A DNA stretch of 5,651 nt from Oscillospiraceae bacterium (GTDB taxonomy: Bacteria; Bacillota; Clostridia; Oscillospirales; Oscillospiraceae): positions 1 to 5,651 of the forward strand of contig JAITGH010000138.1 of the NCBI GenBank assembly GCA_031280855.1. Reading direction: 5' to 3'. Both the position numbers and the translations under genes were made by a program. Shown one piece after another: positions 1 to 4,791 of the stretch. Position 1 is the first letter of the stretch; the number at the start of each line of letters is the position of its first letter. The notes beneath the pieces were generated by a model. It ran no database searches, was not told where the DNA came from, and saw only the letters and a list, made by a program, of their open reading frames with translations.

Positions 1-570
1 TTCGCTTGACTTTTCATTTGCAGACTTGTAAGTGTTAATGACGTCGCCGTAGACGAGGCGAAGCTCATCGGCGAAGCGCAGCAGCTCCGAGGTCGCGCCG
101 TACAGCAGCTCCAGCGTCAGCCACGTCTTGCCGTCGCCGTTGCAGAACGATAGCTCCACGCGAGCGGGTTCCGGCATGTACAGAATCGCGGCGGAGCGCG
201 AGTAGCGGAACGTTTCGATAGGCTCAAGCGGCGCGGTAAGCGTCAGCTCCGGTGCGCCGCGCTCCCGAAGCCGCTCCATCACGGTGAACACGTCCGTAAA
301 GCGCGAAGTCCACTGCTGCCCGAAGAAGACTCCATCGTCGCCTACGCAGCCGTAGATGAGGTTCGCGACGTTTATCCGCCCGGTTCGACGTACGTGAAGC
401 GCGCAGTTCAGGGCGCGAAGCTCGCCCGACGCATTGTCATAGCACATGCCGATAACGTCACGCGAGCGATAGTCGTCCTTCGTATATCGCGTGAAGAACT
501 CGTCATGCATCATTGAGACGGCGGCGGCGAGGCTCGGCAGATTGAACGTTATCTCGACCTTTGAAGCCAT
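1..570 (-). CDS. CYTH-like (triphosphate tunnel fold) protein, degenerate, 3' end outside window
   Basis: An open frame of 190 codons starts at the ATG at 570-568 and runs off the left edge without a stop. The start is set by a strong AGGAGGT six bases upstream. Several segments fall in the order of CYTH proteins such as E. coli YgiF: a first strand KVEITF (4-9) where the family has ExExK; CYDN (43-46) for YYDT; LHVRR (58-62) for LRxR; a Gly-rich turn and QQW (85-87) for the RxEwE strand; and RVELSF followed by LTLELLYG (137-158), then a final helix, matching the family's C-terminal strands. Active CYTH enzymes hydrolyse triphosphate compounds (inorganic triphosphate, thiamine triphosphate) or make cAMP, using charged residues inside a beta barrel with a metal ion. 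Here many of those positions are not charged, so I infer a non-catalytic or altered ligand-binding protein. No signal peptide or membrane segment is seen. It is divergent from spoIIE. The fold assignment rests on remembered family patterns; that the frame is a real gene is more certain. Confidence 0.68.
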   Translation of the reverse strand, partial: MASKVEITFNLPSLAAAVSMMHDEFFTRYTKDDYRSRDVIGMCYDNASGELRALNCALHVRRTGRINVANLIYGCVGDDGVFFGQQWTSRFTDVFTVMERLRERGAPELTLTAPLEPIETFRYSRSAAILYMPEPARVELSFCNGDGKTWLTLELLYGATSELLRFADELRLVYGDVINTYKSANEKSSE

Positions 571-576
571 AGCGGT

Positions 577-583
577 ACCTCCT
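577..583 (-). promoter_or_regulatory. Ribosome binding site of the CYTH-like gene
   Basis: The minus strand reads AGGAGGT, a near-perfect anti-16S match, six bases before the ATG at 570. It fixes the start codon and argues that this frame is translated. Confidence 0.85.
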
Positions 584-635
584 GTGGGCGGAGCAGCAAA
601 TCGCGGCGCAGGTTAGGCGCAGGGTAGTTGACATT

Positions 636-664
636 ATTATACGCTCATTGAGAGAAGAATGCAA
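636..664 (-). promoter_or_regulatory. Sigma-A-type promoter for the CYTH-like gene
   Basis: On the minus strand a perfect -10 TATAAT lies at 641-636. Seventeen bases upstream is a weak -35, TTGCAT (664-659), which matches three of six consensus bases. Transcription would begin near 629, giving a leader of about 60 bases. The -35 overlaps the left end of the palindrome at 662-678, which could therefore be an operator. Assigned from hexamers and spacing only. Confidence 0.5.
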
Positions 665-678
665 GAAATTTTTTCTTG
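662..678. repeat. 17-bp perfect palindrome between divergent promoters
   Basis: CAAGAAATTTTTTCTTG has two 7-base arms, CAAGAAA (662-668) and TTTCTTG (672-678), around a 3-base T centre. It overlaps the -35 of the leftward promoter and ends nine bases before the -35 region of the spoIIE promoter. A dimeric regulator bound here could affect both genes. No known operator consensus was recognised, and AT-rich palindromes can arise by chance. Confidence 0.4.
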
Positions 679-686
679 GTAACGGG

Positions 687-720
687 TTAGACAAAAATCG
701 GCATGGGACAGGCATATAAT
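687..720 (+). promoter_or_regulatory. spoIIE promoter with 21-bp spacer and Spo0A-box-like heptamer
   Basis: A perfect -10 TATAAT lies at 715-720. The only good -35-like hexamer is TAGACA (688-693, five of six matches), leaving a 21-bp spacer instead of about 17; at the normal distance the sequence is CAAAAA. Bacillus subtilis spoIIE and spoIIG are known to use sigma-A promoters with 21- and 22-bp spacers activated by phosphorylated Spo0A. The heptamer TTAGACA (687-693), read on the other strand as TGTCTAA, is one base from the 0A box TGTCGAA and overlaps the -35. A second one-mismatch box, TGTCAAA (737-743), lies downstream of the -10. Transcription would start near 727. CATATAAT (713-720) also resembles a sigma-E -10 element, but I saw no matching sigma-E -35. 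Confidence 0.55.
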
Positions 721-755
721 GTGAAGCAATCGATTATGTCAAACATTACGCCGCG

Positions 756-760
756 GGAGG
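756..760 (+). promoter_or_regulatory. Ribosome binding site of spoIIE
   Basis: GGAGG, within a GGGAGGGG run, lies seven bases before the ATG at 768 and supports that start. Confidence 0.8.
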
Positions 761-767
761 GGAACCA

Positions 768-3146
768 ATGATCCGGGAGAGGTTACACGATATACACGAG
801 AGGTTGCGCGGGCTGTCGCTGATGCGGCTGCCGAACATCGGGAAGCTGAAGCTGACGAAGCGGCAGAGCCTTGCCATCGGGCTGATACTTCGGATGTTCG
901 CGGGCATCATGTTTGGGTCGGCGCGGATATTCGGAGCGTACTCGCCATTCGGCGTGGCGTACATCGCGGCGTGCGGAGCCGGGTTCGAGGGCGTGTTCGC
1001 GCTGCTTGGAGTCGTTCTCGGCGCGATTGGAACGGGGGGCGTCGACTGGGCGCTCAAGTACACCGCAAACGGAGTGCTCGTCTATGCGGCGAACGCGATC
1101 TTCCGCGATTTGCCGGTATATGACAAAAGCTGGTTCTCCCCGGTCGCCGCCGCCGTTATGACGGCGTGTACGGGCTTCGTATACGCCGCCAAATCGGAGT
1201 GGGCGCTATCCGCGACTGCGTACTACATATGTGAGGTTATGCTGGCGGCGGGCTGTGCATACTTCTACCGCAAGGCACTGGAGCCATACCTTGAGAATAC
1301 GAGCACCGAGTCGAACCGCAAGCGGCGCTACAACTCGGCGGAGCACGCGGCGCAGTACCGCGTAAGCGCGTTGATACTAATCGCAACGCTGATGGTGCCG
1401 CTGTCGCGGCTTCGCGTGATGGGGGTAATCGCGCCCGGCGGAATCGCGGCGGTGATCGCGGTGATGGCGGCGGCGTACAAGGGCGGCATGGCATGGGGCT
1501 GCGCGACGGGCGTAGTGTTCGGAATCGCGGTCGACGCGGCGAACGGAGGCTCACCGTTTTTCACCGCGTCATACGCGCTTGCAGGACTCGTCGCCGGAGT
1601 ATTCCGCAAGCAATCGCGGCTATCGTTCCTGACGGTGTATACGCTCGCAAACGCGGTGTCCGCGATGTGGAACTGGTCGAGCCCGATGCGCGAAGCGTCG
1701 CTGTACGAGGTCTTCGTCGCCGACGTCGTATTCATGCTTCTGCCGTCGAAACTCCTGCGTACGTGGAAAGAGCGGTTCCTTCCGAGGGAGGAGCGCATCT
1801 CCGCAGTATCGTTTGCCGCAAGCTATGCGCGTAAGCGAGCGGAAAGCGTCGCGCAGGCGTTCCGCGAGATCCACGAGATGCTGAAGCGCGGCGTAGAGGG
1901 CGGCCGTAACGACGGCGACGTGATCTCCGTCTTCGACGTCGCGGCGGACTCCGTTTGCCGGCATTGCCGTCGTTCCGCTATGTGCTGGCAACAGCTCTAT
2001 GAGGACACCGTGGACGCGCTTAACGAGGCCGCGCCGAAGATGAGCGCTCGCGGCGAGCTAATCCCGGACGACTTGCCGGAGCGGTTCCGTAACCAATGCT
2101 CCGAGCTTAAGCCGTTCATCTTCTCCGCGAACTCCGAGCTTCGCGCAATGCTCCTGCGCCGTCAGTACCGTAACCGCATAGATGAGCGGCGCGACGCGCT
2201 GTTCGAGCAATTCAACGACATGTCGGCAGTGCTTGACCTCGTCGCGGACGCGATCCCGCAATCGAACCACAGCGAACGTGCGCTGGAGGCGGAGTCACGC
2301 GTTAACCTCTACCTGATGGGAACAGGCGTAGAGTCGCGCTGCGCCGCGTTCAGTGACTCGAACCGCCGCCTCCACTTGGAGGTCAGCGGTGAGGGCAATG
2401 CCGATCTGACGAAGCAGCCGGAGTGGCTCAAGAAGCTCGCCGCCGCCGCAGAGTGCCCGCTTTCCACCGCCGACGCGTCCTCGAACGCGATGCACCTGTT
2501 GGAGACGGAACCGCTGGTCGCAACGATCGGAGTCGCGTCGCTCCGTAAGCGCGGCGAGGACGTCAGCGGCGACAACGGCGCGTTCTTCAAGACCGATGAA
2601 GGCATGTTGTACATGATACTCTCGGACGGAATGGGAAGCGGTAACGAGGCGGCGAAGGACAGCAAGGCGGCGGTGAAGATCCTGGAGCGATTCCTGCGTG
2701 CGGGCGTGGATACGCAGACCTCGCTGAAGATCCTGAGCGCGGTGATGAACATGCGCGGCGAGGAGACGATCGGCTGTGCGACGGTTGACCTGCTGTGCGT
2801 GAACCTGTTCACGGGCGACACGGAGTTCTACAAGTACGGCGCGGCTCCGTCCTACGTTAGGAAAGGCGCGGCGGTGAGGCGAGTCGGGGGCGAGAGTTTC
2901 TCCGCAGGGCTGGGCGCGGCGGCTCCGGCGCGTACGAAGCTTTACCTCGAGCCTGGCGCGTACGCGGTGATCGTCAGCGACGGAGTCGCCGGAACTTCCG
3001 ACGATTGGCTTAGCGCGTACCTTGCGGGCTACGAGTACGACGGCGCGGACTTTGCGAAGGTGCTGGCGCACTCGATCGTCGAAATCGCGTCCGAGAAGTA
3101 CGGCCGCATGGACGATATGACGGCGCTCGTCGCGGCGCTGCGATAG
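768..3146 (+). CDS. spoIIE: Stage II sporulation protein E (SpoIIE), PP2C-family serine phosphatase
   Basis: The 792-residue product is close to the 827 of Bacillus subtilis SpoIIE. This membrane phosphatase at the polar septum dephosphorylates the anti-anti-sigma factor SpoIIAA, which frees sigma-F in the forespore; it also interacts with FtsZ during asymmetric division. A basic cytoplasmic tail (1-33) is followed by about ten to twelve hydrophobic segments between residues 34 and 326, for example 123-142, 146-166, 199-215, 217-236 and 239-256. A central cytoplasmic region (about 330-580) contains the cysteine cluster CRHCRRSAMCW (397-407), which I recall as typical of SpoIIE. The C-terminal PP2C domain (about 583-792) keeps the metal-binding aspartates: SGD (D602), SDGMGSG (D620), VSDG (D738) and MDDMT (D782/D783). 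It therefore looks catalytically intact. The ATG is supported by the RBS. It is read alone, divergent from the CYTH-like gene and convergent with dnaJ, and no clear rho-independent terminator follows it. The stop is TAG. Confidence 0.97.
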   Translation: MIRERLHDIHERLRGLSLMRLPNIGKLKLTKRQSLAIGLILRMFAGIMFGSARIFGAYSPFGVAYIAACGAGFEGVFALLGVVLGAIGTGGVDWALKYTANGVLVYAANAIFRDLPVYDKSWFSPVAAAVMTACTGFVYAAKSEWALSATAYYICEVMLAAGCAYFYRKALEPYLENTSTESNRKRRYNSAEHAAQYRVSALILIATLMVPLSRLRVMGVIAPGGIAAVIAVMAAAYKGGMAWGCATGVVFGIAVDAANGGSPFFTASYALAGLVAGVFRKQSRLSFLTVYTLANAVSAMWNWSSPMREASLYEVFVADVVFMLLPSKLLRTWKERFLPREERISAVSFAASYARKRAESVAQAFREIHEMLKRGVEGGRNDGDVISVFDVAADSVCRHCRRSAMCWQQLYEDTVDALNEAAPKMSARGELIPDDLPERFRNQCSELKPFIFSANSELRAMLLRRQYRNRIDERRDALFEQFNDMSAVLDLVADAIPQSNHSERALEAESRVNLYLMGTGVESRCAAFSDSNRRLHLEVSGEGNADLTKQPEWLKKLAAAAECPLSTADASSNAMHLLETEPLVATIGVASLRKRGEDVSGDNGAFFKTDEGMLYMILSDGMGSGNEAAKDSKAAVKILERFLRAGVDTQTSLKILSAVMNMRGEETIGCATVDLLCVNLFTGDTEFYKYGAAPSYVRKGAAVRRVGGESFSAGLGAAAPARTKLYLEPGAYAVIVSDGVAGTSDDWLSAYLAGYEYDGADFAKVLAHSIVEIASEKYGRMDDMTALVAALR

Positions 3147-3149
3147 TTG

Positions 3150-3170
3150 GAGCGGCAGGCGCAACCGCTC
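3150..3170 (+). repeat. Short hairpin just after the spoIIE stop
   Basis: GAGCGG (3150-3155) and CCGCTC (3165-3170) can form a 6-bp stem with a 9-base loop, four bases after the stop codon. No T tract follows, so it is not a canonical intrinsic terminator. It might protect the mRNA 3' end or assist factor-dependent termination. Weakly supported. Confidence 0.3.
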
Positions 3171-3204
3171 AAGCTTGCGATTACGCACCCGACCGTTAGC
3201 GACG

Positions 3205-3225
3205 AAAAAGGGCGAGCTATTGCCC
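3205..3225 (-). terminator. Weak intrinsic terminator for the candidate small RNA
   Basis: Read on the minus strand, GGGC (3225-3222) and GCCC (3213-3210) form a 4-bp GC stem with an 8-base loop, followed directly by TTTTT (3209-3205). The short stem makes it weak; the uninterrupted T tract is the stronger part of the evidence. It would stop leftward transcription about 60 bases before the spoIIE coding region. Confidence 0.4.
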
Positions 3226-3388
3226 ACCCCCGCGTTCACGGACCTCCTATTGGCGACCCTTGCAGCGTAATAACGCCCGATGTTAATGGCGCGAGCTTTA
3301 GGTTCGCGCCCTCGAGTAACGCCGTACGCGCCGGTGACGCGGCTCGTACACTTTTACCTCGAGTTTAGTAGTGCTTTGTAAAAGATCT
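3205..3388 (-). ncRNA. Candidate small structured RNA of unknown family, about 184 nt
   Basis: A perfect-consensus minus-strand promoter at 3395-3423 predicts a transcript starting near 3388 and running towards spoIIE. No convincing protein gene lies in its path, but the DNA folds well. Hairpin 1 spans 3311-3363: outer arms CTCGAG-TAA with one bulged base, an internal loop, then GTACG/CGTAC (3324-3328/3345-3349), a single mismatch, GCCG/CGGC, and a 6-base loop. Hairpin 2 abuts it at 3288-3310 with a perfect 7-bp stem, GGCGCGA/TCGCGCC. A small GCGT/ACGC hairpin lies at 3265-3276. The last element is a GC stem with a T5 tract (3205-3225). I looked for hallmarks of SRP RNA, tmRNA, RNase P RNA, 6S RNA, T-box and tRNA and recognised none. 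An AGGAGG (3248-3243) three bases before a GTG (3239) leaves open a translated product, but that frame only continues antisense through spoIIE. Confidence 0.45.
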
Positions 3389-3394
3389 GTGAAC

Positions 3395-3423
3395 ATTATA
3401 ACTCAACACACGGCATTTGTCAA
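3395..3423 (-). promoter_or_regulatory. Perfect-consensus sigma-A promoter, minus strand
   Basis: The minus strand reads TTGACA (3423-3418), exactly 17 bases, then TATAAT (3400-3395). Both hexamers and the spacer match the vegetative consensus exactly. It lies downstream of the dnaJ terminator and faces away from dnaJ towards the 3' end of spoIIE, so it cannot serve any annotated protein gene. Predicted start near 3388. Confidence 0.72.
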
Positions 3424-3438
3424 TAGGTAAAACGACTT

Positions 3439-3470
3439 TTTTCGAACTTTTTTTACAAAAAGTTCGAAAA
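3439..3470. repeat. AT-rich 14-bp perfect inverted repeat
   Basis: Arms TTTTCGAACTTTTT (3439-3452) and AAAAAGTTCGAAAA (3457-3470) are exact reverse complements around a TTAC loop. It sits between the dnaJ terminator and the minus-strand promoter, in an AT-rich patch that contrasts with the GC-rich genes. It could act as a bidirectional transcription stop for the two converging units, a protein-binding palindrome, or a dispersed intergenic repeat. On neither strand is the stem followed by a clean T tract. Confidence 0.6.
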
Positions 3471-3501
3471 CATTATGTAAACTGCAAGAAAATATGGCAA
3501 A

Positions 3502-3532
3502 ACAGTAGGCAGGATGCGCTCCTGCCTACTGT
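3502..3532 (-). terminator. Intrinsic terminator of the dnaK-dnaJ operon
   Basis: Arms of 13 bases, ACAGTAGGCAGGA (3502-3514) and TCCTGCCTACTGT (3520-3532), pair perfectly around a 5-base loop. The hairpin begins 12 bases after the dnaJ stop. On the minus strand it is followed by TTTGCC and then ATATTTTCTT, a moderately T-rich run; on the plus strand the flank is GC-rich, so the signal is directional for dnaJ. Confidence 0.8.
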
Positions 3533-3543
3533 CGCCTGACATA

Positions 3544-4683
3544 CTATCGCGCCTTCTTTCGCTTCTTACCGCGATCTTCGGGAGTCAGTTCCTCAAGCTT
3601 GCGCAGAAGCTCCTTCTGCTCCGCCGTGAGGTTAACGGGAGTCTCGACCGTCACCGTCACCATCTCGTCGCCGCGCACCGACGACCGCAGGTGCGGGACG
3701 CCCTTGCCTTGCAACCGGAAGATTGAGCCCGTTTGAGTCCCCTCCGGGATCTTGAGTTTCGCTCTGGCGTTCGCATCGCCCTCCGCGAGGATCGGAACCT
3801 CCAGCTCATCGCCGAGCGCGGCTTGAGCGAAGCTTATCGTAAGCTTGTAGTACAGCGTAGTGCCGTCGCGCCGGAAGTGCTCGTGAGGTTTTACTCGGAC
3901 GCTTACAAGCAAATCGCCGTCGGGCCCGCCGTTGATCCCGTGCCCGCCCTTACCGCGAAGCGACATCGTTTGCCCGTCGTCGATCCCCGCAGGTATGTCG
4001 ATCGGCATCGTCCGATTGCGGCGCACGTTCGACTTGCCCTTACACGTCGGGCATGGCGAGTGGATGATCTTGCCGGAGCCGCCGCACTTGCTACACGCGC
4101 TTGTCATCACGGTCTCGCCCAGTATCGTACGCTGACGCGTCTGAACGGTGCCGGAGCCTTTACACTGCGGGCATACCTCAGGAGTTGTGCCCGGCGCGCT
4201 TCCGGTGCCTTTGCAATCGGAGCAGACCTCAACGCGGCTGACGTGTACGTCTTTCGTACACCCGAACGCGGCCTCCGCAAACTCGATCGTTACGGACGAG
4301 CGTACGCTCTCGCCCTGACGCGGAGCGTTCGGGTTATTGCGCCGCCCTCCGCCCCACAGGTCGCCCAGTATGTCCCCAAGGTCGAACTCGAACCCGCCGC
4401 CGCCGAAGCCGCCAAACCCGCCGAAACCGCCGTCGCCGCTCGTCGCGCTATAGCTCTGATCCACGCCCGCGTGCCCGTATGCGTCGTACCGACTGCGCTT
4501 GTCGCGATCGGACAGCACCTCGTACGCCTCGCCTATCTCTTTGAATCGAGTCTCCGCCGTCTTGTCGTCCTTGTTAACATCGGGATGGTGCGTCTTCGCA
4601 AGCTTGCGATACGCCTTCTTTATCTCATCGTCCGACGCGCCCTTCTTCAGCCCGAGTACCTCGTAATAGTCACGTTTGTTCAA
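3544..4683 (-). CDS. dnaJ: Chaperone protein DnaJ (Hsp40, class A J-protein)
   Basis: The 379-residue product has the normal length and full class A domain order. It is the co-chaperone that delivers unfolded proteins to DnaK and stimulates its ATPase. The J domain (about 4-70) carries the catalytic HPD at 33-35. A Gly/Phe-rich linker follows (84-101) with a DIL version of the conserved D-I-F motif (104-106). The zinc region has four CxxC repeats at C154/C157, C171/C174, C197/C200 and C211/C214; the fourth ends in KGKS, so its last glycine is serine. The client-binding barrels and dimerisation helix complete the protein, which ends in a basic RGKKRKKAR tail. The start is TTG, chosen because translation begins with the standard [11 protein letters not shown] and GAGGT lies eight bases upstream; no ATG is available there. 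It follows dnaK by 108 bases and is the last gene before the terminator. The stop is TAG. Confidence 0.97.
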   Translation of the reverse strand: MNKRDYYEVLGLKKGASDDEIKKAYRKLAKTHHPDVNKDDKTAETRFKEIGEAYEVLSDRDKRSRYDAYGHAGVDQSYSATSGDGGFGGFGGFGGGGFEFDLGDILGDLWGGGRRNNPNAPRQGESVRSSVTIEFAEAAFGCTKDVHVSRVEVCSDCKGTGSAPGTTPEVCPQCKGSGTVQTRQRTILGETVMTSACSKCGGSGKIIHSPCPTCKGKSNVRRNRTMPIDIPAGIDDGQTMSLRGKGGHGINGGPDGDLLVSVRVKPHEHFRRDGTTLYYKLTISFAQAALGDELEVPILAEGDANARAKLKIPEGTQTGSIFRLQGKGVPHLRSSVRGDEMVTVTVETPVNLTAEQKELLRKLEELTPEDRGKKRKKAR

Positions 4684-4690
4684 TGCAATA

Positions 4691-4695
4691 ACCTC
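4691..4695 (-). promoter_or_regulatory. Ribosome binding site supporting the TTG start of dnaJ
   Basis: The minus strand reads GAGGT, eight bases before the TTG at 4683. It abuts the base of the 8-bp inverted repeat at 4696-4750, so RNA folding could influence its accessibility. Confidence 0.65.
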
Positions 4696-4750
4696 GACGA
4701 CAGTCAGGGTCGAGAAGCGAGAGCGCAGTCGACAATCGACCGCTGTCGTC
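4696..4750 (-). repeat. Stem-loop in the dnaK-dnaJ spacer
   Basis: GACGACAG (4696-4703) and CTGTCGTC (4743-4750) are 8-base exact reverse complements that bracket most of the 108-base spacer. Inside is a smaller hairpin, GTCGA-CAA-TCGAC (4728-4740). No T tract follows on the minus strand, so it is not a simple terminator. A processing site, or a control point giving different DnaK and DnaJ yields, is possible. Confidence 0.4.
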
Positions 4751-4791
4751 CCGCCTCGGAACCCCGGCTGTCATTTCCCGTTTTCTACCTG

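Noticed and set aside
628..633. Plus-strand TTGACA as a -35 element
   Set aside because: The sequence 17 bases downstream (AGAGAA) is not a -10. These bases are better explained as lying just downstream of the minus-strand TATAAT.
503..715. 70-residue minus-strand frame overlapping the CYTH-like gene start
   Set aside because: It begins upstream of the predicted minus-strand promoter start, spans the regulatory region, and overlaps the much better supported CYTH-like frame.
2295..3239. Minus-strand 314-residue frame starting at a GTG with AGGAGG three bases upstream
   Set aside because: The ribosome binding site spacing is too short, nearly all of the frame is antisense to spoIIE, and the product is low-complexity Arg/Val/Ala without domains. 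The upstream perfect promoter is better explained by a small RNA, though a short translated product is not excluded.
3147..3368. 73-residue plus-strand frame right after spoIIE
   Set aside because: It starts at a TTG touching the spoIIE stop, has no ribosome binding site, no recognisable domain, and runs across the RNA-like hairpins.
3205..3388. Known RNA families (SRP RNA, 6S RNA, tmRNA, RNase P RNA, T-box, tRNA)
   Set aside because: None of the conserved core sequences I know for these families was found, and no downstream gene exists for a cis-acting riboswitch or T-box to control.
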